Notes: a model not told the origin generated them from the sequence alone. 30,115 bases of DNA from Kitasatospora phosalacinea (GCF_000716545.1 NZ_JNWZ01000084.1:1-30115); one strand, 5' to 3'. Shown: positions 7,217 through 15,620, counted from the first letter of the stretch. Numbers and translations are program-made.

Positions 7217-8164
7217 GTGATCGACGACGCCCGGGCCCCGGACGAGGACCTGCGCGAGGCGGCCGCCCTGCTGTCCTCCGCCGACCCCTCCCGGCGGGCC
7301 GCCGGGTACGGCCGGCTGGCGGCCCGCACCGCGCCCGGGGAGGACGCGCTGCGGGCCTGGGCGGTCGACACGGTGCTGGGACGGGCGGCGCGGGAGCCGG
7401 ACGGGTTCGCGCTGTCCGCGCTGGTGGAGGTGCTGGAGGCCGCGCAGGACGAGCGGGCGCTGCCGGTGCTGCTCGGGCTGGTCGGCCACCCGGACGGGGC
7501 GGTGCGCCTGGCGGTGGCGAAGGCGCTGCCGTTCGTGGGCGAGCCCGTTCCGGACTCGCCCCGGGCGCGCGCCCTGCTGACGCTGTGCCGGGACGCGGAC
7601 CCGGAGGTGCGGGACGCGGCGGTGTTCGGGGTCGGCACCCTGGACGAGGCGTACGGCCCGGCGGTCCGGGCCGCGCTGCACGAGCGGCTGGACGACCCGG
7701 ACGAGGAGGTCGCGGAGGAGGCCGTGCGCGGCCTGGCCCGTCGCCAGGACGTGTCGGTGCTGCCCCGATTGATCGACCTGCTGGAGACGTACGTGGAGCC
7801 GCACGTGCTGACGCTGTCCGCCGCGGCGGTCCTCGGCCGGCCCGAACTGCTGCCCGTGCTGGAGGAGTTGGCGGCGGAGCGGCCGGACGACCGGCGGATC
7901 ACCGCGGCCCTGGAAGCCTGCGACCCGGCCCGGCGCGAGGAGCGCGCCGCCCTGGCCTGGCGGCTGCTGGAGGAACTGACCGCCCGGCGACCGGACTTGG
8001 ACGCCGCGCTGGTCTGGCCGCGGTTCTCCGCCGACCTGGAGCTGGAGGTCCGGCACGGCTCCGCTCCGGCCACCTACCGCGCGGACGACCTGCTGCGCCG
8101 CGCCGGGCACGACCCGTCCCGGGCGGCCGCCCGGGTCGACGCCGACTTCCCGCCGGCCCGCTGA
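7217..8164 (+). CDS. HEAT-repeat protein
   Basis: This 315-residue soluble protein is built of about five to seven paired-helix repeats of the HEAT/PBS-lyase type. Examples are RALPVLLGLVGHPDGAVRLAVAKALPFVG, LCRDADPEVRDAAVFGVGTL, LDDPDEEVAEEAVRGLARR and VLPRLIDLLETYVEPHVLTLSAAAVLG (approximate residues 85-230). Such solenoids bind proteins or serve as scaffolds; no catalytic motif is present. The GTG start lacks a Shine-Dalgarno sequence. A -10-like CACACT (7204-7209) ends 7 nt before it, so the mRNA may be leaderless. It converges on the LLM gene with a 7-bp gap. Its partner is unknown. Confidence 0.8.
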   Translation: MIDDARAPDEDLREAAALLSSADPSRRAAGYGRLAARTAPGEDALRAWAVDTVLGRAAREPDGFALSALVEVLEAAQDERALPVLLGLVGHPDGAVRLAVAKALPFVGEPVPDSPRARALLTLCRDADPEVRDAAVFGVGTLDEAYGPAVRAALHERLDDPDEEVAEEAVRGLARRQDVSVLPRLIDLLETYVEPHVLTLSAAAVLGRPELLPVLEELAAERPDDRRITAALEACDPARREERAALAWRLLEELTARRPDLDAALVWPRFSADLELEVRHGSAPATYRADDLLRRAGHDPSRAAARVDADFPPAR

Positions 8165-8171
8165 ACGGCCC

Positions 8172-9092
8172 TCACTCTCCCCGCAGCGGCCGGACGATCT
8201 CCTTCACCAGCCACTCGGCGACGCCCGGCGGGTAGGGCGCCCGCAGGCTCAGCACCAGGTGGGTGAAGCCGGCGTCGATCAGTTCGGCGAGCACGGCGCG
8301 GTCCCGGGCCGGGTCCTGGTACGAGACGATGTACTGCACGGAGCGGGTGAGCGTGGCGGGGTCGCGGCCGATCGCGGCGCAGTGCGCGTCCAGGACGCGG
8401 GCCCGTTCGGCGACGGCGGCGACGGTGTTGTGCGGCGGGCCGGGGACGTTCCAGATGTCGGCCCGCTCGGCGACCAGGCGCAGCAGCCTGGTCCCCCAGC
8501 CGCCGATCAGGATCGGCGGGCCGGGGCGCTGCACCGGCCCGGGGTGGTTGCGGTTGCCGGACAGGGTGGTCCAGCGCCCGGCGAAGTCGAACTCCCCCCC
8601 GCTCCACATGCCGCGCAGCACCTCGACGGTCTCGGCGAGCCGAGCGATGCCCTCGCCGGGCGGCACCAGGCTCAGCCCGTAACCGGCGTACTCGGCGACG
8701 GCGGGGTTCTCCCCGGCGATGCCGCCCGCACCGGCGGGCTGGTGGGTGCCGCCGACGCCGAGGCCCATGACGAGCCGCCCGCCGGAGAGCACGTCGACGG
8801 TGGTGGCCATCTTGCCGAGCAGCGCGGGGTGGCGCAGCGGGTTGGCGGTGACCAGCAGGCCGAGCCGCAACCGCCGGGTGCGGGCGGCCAGGGCGCTGAG
8901 CAGGGTCCAGCCCTCCAGGACGTCGCCGTCCTTGGGCCCGACGACGGGCATCAGGTGGTCCCACAGCCAGGCGTCGGCGAGTTCGGGGAGCTCGTCGGCC
9001 TCCTCCCAGACCCGCAGGATCTCGGGGTAGCCGACGCGCATGGGTGTGGTCTTGACGCCGAACGTGACGTCCGGTGATGTGAGTCGCTCCAT
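8172..9092 (-). CDS. LLM-class flavin (F420-type) oxidoreductase
   Basis: This 306-residue TIM-barrel protein has luciferase-like features: FGVKTTPMRVGYPEIL at the start, DAWLWDHLMPV (residues 40-50), RLRLGLLVTANPLRHPALLGKMATTVDVLSGGRLVMGLG (about 74-112), and GPPILIGGWGTRLLRLVAERADIWN (about 190-215). These are typical of actinobacterial FMN/F420-dependent LLM oxidoreductases; the substrate is not predictable. It is divergent from a MarR gene with 97 bp between the starts. A -10-like TACGCT (9101-9106, minus strand) ends 8 nt before the ATG and there is no ribosome binding site, which points to a nearly leaderless transcript. Two palindromes cover this promoter, so MarR control is likely. 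Confidence 0.9.
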   Translation of the reverse strand: MERLTSPDVTFGVKTTPMRVGYPEILRVWEEADELPELADAWLWDHLMPVVGPKDGDVLEGWTLLSALAARTRRLRLGLLVTANPLRHPALLGKMATTVDVLSGGRLVMGLGVGGTHQPAGAGGIAGENPAVAEYAGYGLSLVPPGEGIARLAETVEVLRGMWSGGEFDFAGRWTTLSGNRNHPGPVQRPGPPILIGGWGTRLLRLVAERADIWNVPGPPHNTVAAVAERARVLDAHCAAIGRDPATLTRSVQYIVSYQDPARDRAVLAELIDAGFTHLVLSLRAPYPPGVAEWLVKEIVRPLRGE

Positions 9093-9098
9093 GTTCAG

Positions 9099-9128
9099 TC
9101 AGCGTAGCTGATCGTCAGTGATACTGAC
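9099..9128. promoter_or_regulatory. Two adjacent palindromes, likely MarR operator
   Basis: TCAGC-GTA-GCTGA (9099-9111) overlaps the -10-like TACGCT of the LLM gene. GTCAGT-GAT-ACTGAC (9114-9128) is a perfect 6-3-6 inverted repeat in its spacer. Both lie between the divergent LLM and MarR genes, where MarR proteins usually bind to repress both. Confidence 0.7.
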
Positions 9129-9189
9129 CATAAACAGGCGTGAACCATCACCGCCACCGACCGTCAGCCGCCACGGCTATCCTCGCCCC

Positions 9190-9627
9190 ATGACCAGCGA
9201 CGCACTCCCCGGTCCGTTCTCCGACCGGCTCGGCTACCTGCTCAAGCACGCCCACCTGCGCTACACCGAGGTCTCGACCCGGGCCCTGGCCCCGCTCGGC
9301 ACGGACGGCCGCGAACTGGCCGTGCTCGCCGTCCTGGCCTCGGACACCCCGCTCTCCCAGCAGGAGGCCGCCGGACGGCTGGGCGTGGACCGCACCACGA
9401 TGGTCGCCCTGGTCGACGCCCTGGAGGCGAAGTCGCTGGCCGAACGCCTCCGCAGCCCCACCGACCGCCGCAAGAACATCGTCCGGCTCACCGAACAGGG
9501 CCGGCAGCTCCTCGACCGGGCCGAACGCACCCGCCTGCGCACCGAACGCGACTTCCTGGCCGCCCTGCCCGCTCCGGACGCCCGGATCCTGCTGTCGGCA
9601 CTGCGCGTCCTCGCCACCGGGGACTGA
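9190..9627 (+). CDS. MarR-family transcriptional regulator
   Basis: This 145-residue winged-helix protein has the MarR layout: an N-terminal dimerisation helix, then LSQQEAAGRLGVDRTTMVALVDALEAKSLAER (recognition helix at about residues 57-88), the wing RSPTDRRKNIVRLTEQGRQLL with the conserved D-R-R pattern, and a C-terminal helix. MarR proteins are repressors released by phenolic or oxidative ligands. A GTG further upstream is open but has no ribosome binding site. I choose the ATG at 9190 because TATCCT (9178-9183) sits 6 nt before it, the classic spacing of a leaderless actinobacterial mRNA. It is divergent from the LLM oxidoreductase, its likely target. Confidence 0.9.
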   Translation: MTSDALPGPFSDRLGYLLKHAHLRYTEVSTRALAPLGTDGRELAVLAVLASDTPLSQQEAAGRLGVDRTTMVALVDALEAKSLAERLRSPTDRRKNIVRLTEQGRQLLDRAERTRLRTERDFLAALPAPDARILLSALRVLATGD

Positions 9628-9631
9628 CACC

Positions 9632-9687
9632 GGCGGCCGACCACCGGCGGCCGACCACCGGGAACCGACCAGCGACGGCCGACCGGC
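9632..9687. repeat. Degenerate 14-bp tandem repeat, four units
   Basis: Units at 9632-9645 and 9646-9659 are identical (GGCGGCCGACCACC). Units at 9660-9673 and 9674-9687 keep the CCGACC core. The repeat lies just after the MarR stop codon. No function is evident. Confidence 0.75.
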
Positions 9688-9829
9688 GGAAACCGCCTCC
9701 GGCGGCGGGCACGCGTCGCGGCACGCCCCGGCGCACTTCCGCACGCCCGGCGGCCGGAGGATGAGGACGGGTTTTCACCGGGAATGCCCCGGGTTGCCCG
9801 AACCCGTCGCACCCCTGGAGCGTGACCGA

Positions 9830-10564
9830 GTGTCCACCCCGCCGTCCGACCCGCCGCCGCCCGCCGCCCAGCCGCCCGACCCCGCGCAGGGGGCCGTCGT
9901 GTTCGACGCTCCGTTCTCGGACCGTTCGCAGTGGGCCGCCGGGGCCTCCTCCGCGTACCCGGCCGGCGGACGCAACACCGGGGACAACAAGTTGGACCAC
10001 CTGGTGCCCGGGTACGGGCCGGACGGGGACAGGTTCACCGCGCTGCGGGAGAACGGGCGCAGTTGGCGGACGCCGCTGGTGACCACGGAGGGTACGGCGG
10101 GCGGGTTCGAACTGCGGCCCGGCGACCGGCTGGAGGCGCGCTGCCAGGTGACGGCGGACCAGGGCGTCTGGCCCGCGATCTGGACCTGGGGGCGGGACGT
10201 CGCGCCGGGGCAGCCGCAGCCCGGCCACGGGGAGGTGGACGTGTTGGAGTACCACGACGACCACCCGCGGCAGTTGGAGCTGAGCAACCACGTCCGCCCC
10301 GGCGACCCGGCCTACCTGGACGGGCTGGTGACGCCCGGCCGGTGGTTCACCGTCGCCTGCGTCTTCGGCGCCGACTCGGTGCGCTGGGAGCTGGACGGCC
10401 GCGAGGTGTACGCCGACGGCCGGGGCGTCGGCCCCGACTGGCGGGCCTGGATCATCGTCAACCTGTCCGTGGCGGGCGGCCGTTGGGGCCACCGACAGCC
10501 GCGCGCAAACGCCCGCCGGCTGTCCTGGCGCTGCCGCGACCTGACCGTCCGCCGCCCCCGGTGA
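9830..10564 (+). CDS. Glycoside hydrolase family 16 (concanavalin-like) protein
   Basis: This 244-residue protein matches the GH16 jelly-roll. It has GVWPAIWTWG (112-121) and the catalytic signature GHGEVDVLEY (132-141), with nucleophile Glu135, assisting Asp137 and acid/base Glu140. It also has WFTVACVFGADSVRWELDGREVY and a C-terminal WIIVNLSVAGG strand. GH16 enzymes cleave beta-1,3/1,4-glucans or galactans. The N-terminus is a Pro-rich tract (STPPSDPPPP), with no signal peptide or membrane helix. That is odd for a family that is usually secreted, so either export is non-classical or the enzyme stays inside. Start GTG 9830 has GGAG 9 nt upstream. Confidence 0.8.
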   Translation: MSTPPSDPPPPAAQPPDPAQGAVVFDAPFSDRSQWAAGASSAYPAGGRNTGDNKLDHLVPGYGPDGDRFTALRENGRSWRTPLVTTEGTAGGFELRPGDRLEARCQVTADQGVWPAIWTWGRDVAPGQPQPGHGEVDVLEYHDDHPRQLELSNHVRPGDPAYLDGLVTPGRWFTVACVFGADSVRWELDGREVYADGRGVGPDWRAWIIVNLSVAGGRWGHRQPRANARRLSWRCRDLTVRRPR

Positions 10565-10594
10565 CCGGCGCGGGCCGGGCGGCGCGGGGCCGGT

Positions 10595-10798
10595 TCAGGC
10601 GGCGGCGGGACGCACGGCAGCGGGCAGCGCGGCCGCGAACCGGGCGACCGCCCCGGCCGGCGCCGCGTCCAGCACGTACCGGCCGGACGCGACCTGCGCG
10701 CCGAGCGAGGTCGGCACCGGCCGCAGCGCGTGGTCCAGCGCCAGGACGTGTGCCGCCGACCCGCCGACGGCCGGCGGCAGCACCGGCTTGCCGTCCAG
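10595..10798 (-). pseudogene. C-terminal remnant of an NADPH-dependent FMN reductase
   Basis: The minus-strand frame reads ALDGKPVLPPAVGGSAAH, then VLALDHALRPVPTSLGAQV and SGRYVLD, ending at a TGA. This is the last third of an SsuE/MsuE-type flavodoxin-fold reductase: the GKPVLP strand, the GGS-x-AH-x-LALDHALRPVL helix, LGA and the FVLD strand. The first two thirds, including the FMN phosphate loop, are absent. Upstream sequence in this frame turns into Arg/Pro noise without a start, and the asnB stop lies 100 bp away. It is therefore a 5'-truncated gene. Deletion next to asnB is the likely cause. Confidence 0.65.
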
Positions 10799-10873
10799 CG
10801 CGTGCCGGGGTCTCCGGCGAGCGCGGCCTCCGCCGCGGACGGTCTTCGGCGGACGCCCTCTGCCGGAGGAGCA

Positions 10874-10890
10874 CCCGGCCCTTGCCCGGG
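10874..10890 (-). terminator. Hairpin just after asnB
   Basis: CCCGG (10874-10878) and CCGGG (10886-10890) form a short stem 7 nt past the asnB stop. A second stem, TCCGCCG (10829-10835) with CGGCGGA (10847-10853), lies further downstream. Together they probably end the asnB transcript. There is no U-tract. Confidence 0.35.
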
Positions 10891-10897
10891 GGCGGCC

Positions 10898-12751
10898 CTA
10901 CAGCTCCAGCGACACCTCCCGGCCGCGCAGCCAGCCGTCGAGCAGCAGCACCGACTCCCCGGCGTTGCGCAGGTCGGCGCCGGGGGCGTCGGCGACGGCC
11001 CGGGCCACCGCCGGGAGGTCGAGCAGGTCGCGGACGGGGGCGTCGCGGTCGGCCAGCAGGGCGCGCAGTTCGGCGCGCAGCGCCTCGGCGTAGCGCGGGT
11101 CCTGGGTGGAGGGGTAGGGGCTCTTGACCCGCTGGGCGACGACCTCGGGCAGCACGTCGCGGGCGGCGGCGCGCAGCAGGGACTTCTCCCGGCCGTCGAA
11201 GTTCTTCATCGCCCAGGGCGTGTTGAACACGTACTGGACCAGCCGGTGGTCGCAGAACGGGACGCGGACCTCCAGGCCGACCGCCATCGAGGTGCGGTCC
11301 TTGCGGTCGAGCAGGATCTGCACGAAGCGGGTCAGGTGCAGGTAGCCGATCTCGCGCATCCGGCGCTCGTGGCCGCTCTCCCCGGCCAGCCGGGGGACTT
11401 CGGCGAGGGCCTCGCGGTAGCGGGCGTCCCGGTAGCCGGGGAGGTCGAGCTTGGCCAGCAGGTCGGGGGCGAGCAGCGACTGCGGGCCGAGCCGGGCGGT
11501 GCCGCTGGTGAAGCCCCTGGCGAGGACGTACATCCAGGGGAAGCCGTCGTGGGCGACGGCGGCCGGGTCGTGGAACCAGGCGTAGCCGCCGAACACCTCG
11601 TCGGCGGACTCGCCGGACAGCGCGACGGTGGACTGCTCGCGGACGGCCTTGAACAGCAGGTACAGCGAGGTGTCGCCCTCGCCGAGGCCCTGCGGCAGGT
11701 CGCGGGCGGCCAGGACGGCGTCCCGGTGGCGGCGCTCCGTCAGGTCGGCGGTGTCCAGCACGATGTCGCGGTGCGCGGAGCCGACGTGCGCGGCCAGCGC
11801 GTGCGCGTACGGGGCGTCGGGGGTGCCGCGCAGCGCGTCGGGGGTGAAGTTCTCGGCCTGCCCGGTGAAGTCGACTGCGAACGAGCGGACCGGCCCCTGC
11901 CCGGCGGCGGCCAGGCCGCGCGCGGCGAGCGCGGTGATCACCGAGGAGTCGAGCCCGCCGGAGAGCAGGGTGCACAGCGGGACGTCGGCGATCAGCTGGC
12001 GGGCCACGATGTCGTCGAGCAGTTCGCGGACGGTGGCGATGGTGGTCGGCAGGTCGTCGGTGTGCTCGTACGACTCCAGCCCCCAGTAGCGGCGCTCGGT
12101 GATGCCGCCCCGGCGCACCCGCAGGGTGTGGCCGGGCTTGAGTTCGCGCATGCCCCGGTAGACGGCGTGGCCGGGGGTCTTGGTGAAGGCGAGCAGTTCG
12201 GCCAGGCCCTCGGCGTCGACGGCGGCGCGCGCCTCGGGGTGGGCCAGGATCGCCTTGGGTTCGGAGCCGAACAGGACGCCGTCGGGGGTGGGCCGGTAGT
12301 AGAGCGGTTTGACGCCCATCCGGTCGCGCACCAGCAGCAGTTCCTCGGTGCGCGGGTCCCACAGCGCGAAGGCGTACATGCCGTTGAGCCGTTCGGCGAA
12401 CGCCTCGCCCCACTCCAGGTAGGCGTGCAGGGCGACCTCGGTGTCGCTCTCGGTGCGGAAGGCGTGGCCGCGGGCGGCCAGTTCGGCGCGCAGTTCGCGG
12501 TAGTTGTAGATCTCGCCGCTGTAGGTGGTGACCAGCACGGTGCGGCCGTCGTGCTCGACGGCCATCGGCTGGCGGCCGCCGTCGAGGTCGATGACGGCCA
12601 GGCGCCGGTGGCCGAGGCCGACGTGGGTGTCCAGCCAGACGCCGGCGGCGTCCGGGCCGCGGCAGGCCATGGTGGCGGTCATCGCGGCGAGGGTGGCGTG
12701 CTCCGTGCTCAGGTCCCGGTCGAACGAGACCCATCCGGTGATTCCGCACAT
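10898..12751 (-). CDS. asnB: Asparagine synthase (glutamine-hydrolysing)
   Basis: This 617-residue class II amidotransferase transfers ammonia from glutamine to an AMP-activated aspartate. The N-terminal glutaminase begins MCGITGW (catalytic Cys2 after Met removal), with RGPDAAG (31-37), GHRRLAVIDL (47-56) and YSGEIYN (77-83). In the last motif a Ser replaces the Asn usual in E. coli AsnB. The synthetase domain has the ATP pyrophosphate loop LLSGGLDSS (262-270), SGESADEVFGGY and LEVRVPFCDH. The ATG at 12751 fits the required Cys2; longer frames do not. AGGAAGGG lies about 11 nt upstream, and a good promoter is found at 12844-12872. Related actinobacterial AsnB/AsnO proteins also work in natural-product pathways, but no cluster is seen here, so primary asparagine supply is the simplest role. 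Confidence 0.95.
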   Translation of the reverse strand: MCGITGWVSFDRDLSTEHATLAAMTATMACRGPDAAGVWLDTHVGLGHRRLAVIDLDGGRQPMAVEHDGRTVLVTTYSGEIYNYRELRAELAARGHAFRTESDTEVALHAYLEWGEAFAERLNGMYAFALWDPRTEELLLVRDRMGVKPLYYRPTPDGVLFGSEPKAILAHPEARAAVDAEGLAELLAFTKTPGHAVYRGMRELKPGHTLRVRRGGITERRYWGLESYEHTDDLPTTIATVRELLDDIVARQLIADVPLCTLLSGGLDSSVITALAARGLAAAGQGPVRSFAVDFTGQAENFTPDALRGTPDAPYAHALAAHVGSAHRDIVLDTADLTERRHRDAVLAARDLPQGLGEGDTSLYLLFKAVREQSTVALSGESADEVFGGYAWFHDPAAVAHDGFPWMYVLARGFTSGTARLGPQSLLAPDLLAKLDLPGYRDARYREALAEVPRLAGESGHERRMREIGYLHLTRFVQILLDRKDRTSMAVGLEVRVPFCDHRLVQYVFNTPWAMKNFDGREKSLLRAAARDVLPEVVAQRVKSPYPSTQDPRYAEALRAELRALLADRDAPVRDLLDLPAVARAVADAPGADLRNAGESVLLLDGWLRGREVSLEL

Positions 12752-12843
12752 GCGAGGTGTGGCCCTTCCTCGTGAGGAGGCCGGCGCCGCCCCGGTGGTG
12801 GCGGGGGCGGGGCCGTCTCCCGTACGGCCGCGCCGACGCCACG

Positions 12844-12872
12844 ACGCTAGGCGGGGTGGGTGCATTCGACAA
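12844..12872 (-). promoter_or_regulatory. asnB promoter with overlapping palindrome
   Basis: On the minus strand, TTGTCG (12867-12872) and TAGCGT (12844-12849) are separated by exactly 17 nt, a good match to a housekeeping sigma promoter. Transcription would start near 12837, giving an 86-nt leader. ACCAA-GTG-TTGGT (12872-12884) is a perfect 5-3-5 palindrome abutting the -35 box and could be a regulator site. The surrounding 40 bp is the most AT-rich patch nearby. Confidence 0.6.
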
Positions 12873-12884
12873 CCAAGTGTTGGT

Positions 12885-13251
12885 CATGTACGCACAATTC
12901 GGGCCACCCGCCTTCCCCGCCCCACCTGCGCCGACGCCTCCCCGACTCCGTTCGTCCACCCGCACATCTGGCCCGAACCCGCGCACCCGGCGCCCGGCGC
13001 CCGGCCCGGCCGCACGCCCCCGGCACGCCTCCCGCCCGGCCCGCGCACCCTCGCGCGCCGTCGCGTGCCCACCGTCCGTTCCCCTACGATCCGTCAGCGG
13101 GCCGGTGCCACCGGCACATGCGCGGACGCCCCGCCCCAGGCGTCCCCGGCCCCGTCGGCCCCGGCCGGCTCCCCCGCCGCGCCCCGGGCGGCGACACCCC
13201 GGCCCGGTGTCCGCCCTCCGCGCGGCCCACCCCTCATCGGAGGCACCCCCC
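12885..13251. other. Upstream region of the secreted lectin-like gene
   Basis: No gene is seen here; the frames are Pro/Arg/Ala-rich. TACGAT at 13085-13090 resembles a -10 box for the plus-strand gene, without a clear -35, and would give a leader of about 155 nt. GGAGG at 13239-13243 is the ribosome binding site of the next gene. Confidence 0.4.
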
Positions 13252-15537
13252 TTGACCGCACCCCGGCGCGCCCCGCGCGCCCTCCTCGTGCTGGCGCTCG
13301 CCGCCGGCGCGCTCACCCCCGCCCTGGCCGCCGCGCCGCCGGCCGCCGCCGTCTCCGAACCCGGCCGCCCGCAGGCGGTGACCGCCGCCGACGGCACCCT
13401 CTCGATGTTCGTCCGCGGCACCGACGACATGATCTGGCGCCGGGTCCGCGACGGCGCGACCGGCGGGTGGCGGGACTGGGTGGCCACCGAGGGCAAGGCG
13501 GCCGGCGACCCGGCCGCGGCCCGGAACCTGAACGGCCGCCTGGCGCTGGTGGCCCGGCGCGCGGGCGGCCACCTGTGGTGGCAGTACCAGGGCGACAAGG
13601 GCTGGAGCGCCTGGACGGACCTCGGCACGCCCCCGGGCACCACGGCGGCCGGCGACCCGGTCCTGATCGCGGACGACAACACCGCCTCCGCGCCCAACCC
13701 GAACGCCGAGGGCAAGGTGCAGGGCAACACCGACGGACGGCTGGAGCTGTTCGTCCGGGGCGCCGACCACGCGCTGTACCACCGCGCGCAGGCGGCGCCC
13801 AACGGCGGCGGCTGGAGCGGCTGGGAGAAGCTGGAGGGCACCTGGGCGGGCGACCCGGCGCTCGCGCTGAGCGGCGGCGGCCGGATCGCGGTCGCCGCCC
13901 GCTCGCAGGACGGGCACCTGATGCAGACCGCGCAGAAGCGGCCCGGCACCCAGCAGGCGCCCCTGCCCGCCGACAACTGGGCGCCCTGGGCCGACCTGGG
14001 CACCGGCTTCACCGGCGACCCGGCGCTGACCGCCGTCACCACCGGCACGGGCATCCTGCTGCAGACCGCCGCGAACGGCGACGACTCCCGGCTGTGGACG
14101 CTCACCCAGTCCAAGCCCGGCACCGCCGGCGCCCCCACCGGCAGTTGGGACACCGGCCACCGGCTCGACCTGGGCCCGGCGCTGGGCGGCGGCGCCCCGC
14201 AGTTCGCGGCCGGCTCCGACGGACGGCTGTCGGTCTTCGGGCTGAACGCCTCCCAGCAGGTCGCCTACCGCTCGCAGACCGACACCGCGACGCCCGGCAC
14301 CAACCCGAACGGCATCTGGGAGGGCGGCTGGGCCGCGCTGACCGGCCAGAAGGCCCGCTCGGTGGCGGTCACCCGGACCGACCGGGCCCCGTTCACCGCC
14401 CTGCTGGTGCAGGCCGGTTCGGCGAAGGTGTTCGCCCGCGACCAGCTCGCGGCCGGCACCTCGGCCTCCCCGCGCGGCGTCTGGCTGGACTGGCGCGACC
14501 TCGCGGGCATCGGCACCGGCCGCTGCGCCGGGCCCGGCACGCTGGCCTGCCTGACCCTCACCAACACCGACCTCGGCCTGGCCCTCGACCTCCAGGACCC
14601 GTCCGACGCCGTCACCCGGCTCACCCGGGCCACCCCCGACGCGGCCTCGGCGAACCAGCAGTGGCAGCTCGCCCCGGTCGCCGGGGCCACCGACGGCAGC
14701 TTCCGGATCGTCAACGCCAACGGCAAGTGCATGGCCGAGCAGACCGAGGCGCCCGGCCCGTGGCACCTTCGGCTGGGCGACTGCGCCACCGACCAGTACC
14801 TGACGCAGTGGTACCTGGAGCCGGTCACCGCCGCCACCACCGAGAACCCCGCCAAGTACCGCATCCACCAGTCGGGCACCGGCGTCTGCCTGACCGCGCT
14901 CGCCGACGACGTCACCGGCCACGACTCCCGGCAGGTCGAGCGGATCGACTGCGGCTCGACCTCCGCAAACGACAAGCAGTCCTGGCAGTTGGGCCGCAAC
15001 GGCACCACCGCCCCCGGCGTCCTGCAACTGGCCCTGGACCACGCCGCCTCGCTGTGCGCCGCCGACGCCAAGGCCAACCACTGCACCTTCCAGGACACCG
15101 CCGCCCCGAGCGCGTACAACGCGGCGGGCTGCGTGGCCGGCAGCGTCCTGTACAACCAGAGCCCGGACTCCTCCGCCACCTACGGCCTCAGCTGGGCGCA
15201 CATGACCGGCTCGCAGTGGTCGCTGGCCGGGCAGTTCACCGCGAAGCTCAGCGACACCTTCAGCGCCTCGCTGACCGTCACCCACACCTGGATCGAGCAG
15301 GACACCACCACCCAGACCGTCAACGTGACCGTCCCGTCCAAGCGCTTCGGCTGGATCGAGTACGCGCCGGTGGCCCGCGAGACCGTCGGCTACTGGAAGA
15401 TCGAGGTCGGCGGCTGGAGCTACACCGTCCCCGGCCACAACCTGTCGTACGCCAAGGACGACACCGACGGCCGCAGCCCGATCATCGTCACCAGGACCTC
15501 CACCGAGCCGCCGACCACCGCGAAGTGCAAGCGCTGA
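13252..15537 (+). CDS. Large secreted protein: beta-propeller lectin, ricin-type lectin and beta-rich tail
   Basis: This is a 761-residue exported protein. Residues 1-34 are a Sec signal (PRRAPRALLVLALAAGALTP, then Ala-rich). Residues about 40-420 hold repeated blades with G-R-L-x-L/V-x-x-R-x-x-x-x-L-x-x and W-S-G/A-W motifs (for example GRLELFVRGADHALYHRAQ and GWSGWEKLEG), as in fucose-binding PLL-type propellers. Residues about 425-585 form a ricin-B-like unit with Q-W pairs (NQQWQL, KQSWQL) and cysteine pairs. Residues 620-761 form a Ser/Thr-rich alternating beta tail (SLAGQFTAKLSDTFSASLTV, then TVPSKRFGWIEY) reminiscent of aerolysin-type pore-forming modules. The tail assignment is inference. 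Start TTG 13252 is chosen because GGAGG lies 8 nt upstream and the signal peptide follows directly. Likely role: binding glycans outside the cell, possibly attacking membranes. Confidence 0.75.
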   Translation: MTAPRRAPRALLVLALAAGALTPALAAAPPAAAVSEPGRPQAVTAADGTLSMFVRGTDDMIWRRVRDGATGGWRDWVATEGKAAGDPAAARNLNGRLALVARRAGGHLWWQYQGDKGWSAWTDLGTPPGTTAAGDPVLIADDNTASAPNPNAEGKVQGNTDGRLELFVRGADHALYHRAQAAPNGGGWSGWEKLEGTWAGDPALALSGGGRIAVAARSQDGHLMQTAQKRPGTQQAPLPADNWAPWADLGTGFTGDPALTAVTTGTGILLQTAANGDDSRLWTLTQSKPGTAGAPTGSWDTGHRLDLGPALGGGAPQFAAGSDGRLSVFGLNASQQVAYRSQTDTATPGTNPNGIWEGGWAALTGQKARSVAVTRTDRAPFTALLVQAGSAKVFARDQLAAGTSASPRGVWLDWRDLAGIGTGRCAGPGTLACLTLTNTDLGLALDLQDPSDAVTRLTRATPDAASANQQWQLAPVAGATDGSFRIVNANGKCMAEQTEAPGPWHLRLGDCATDQYLTQWYLEPVTAATTENPAKYRIHQSGTGVCLTALADDVTGHDSRQVERIDCGSTSANDKQSWQLGRNGTTAPGVLQLALDHAASLCAADAKANHCTFQDTAAPSAYNAAGCVAGSVLYNQSPDSSATYGLSWAHMTGSQWSLAGQFTAKLSDTFSASLTVTHTWIEQDTTTQTVNVTVPSKRFGWIEYAPVARETVGYWKIEVGGWSYTVPGHNLSYAKDDTDGRSPIIVTRTSTEPPTTAKCKR

Positions 15538-15552
15538 CGCCCCTGCGCCCCG

Positions 15553-15575
15553 CCCCCGGGCCGCCCGCCCGGGGG
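15553..15575 (+). terminator. Strong GC hairpin after the lectin-like gene
   Basis: CCCCCGGGC (15553-15561) and GCCCGGGGG (15567-15575) form a perfect 9-bp stem with a 5-nt loop, 15 nt past the stop codon. There is no U-tract. Its position and strength make it a likely terminator. Confidence 0.6.
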
Positions 15576-15620
15576 TACCCCCCTGTCGCGGCCGCCACCG
15601 CCCGGTGATGAACTGGAACG

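Noticed and set aside
10458..14153. Very long minus-strand frame of more than 1200 codons
   Set aside because: It runs antisense or out of frame through asnB and the lectin-like gene, is Arg/Pro-rich and has no domain. Long empty frames are expected in such GC-rich DNA.
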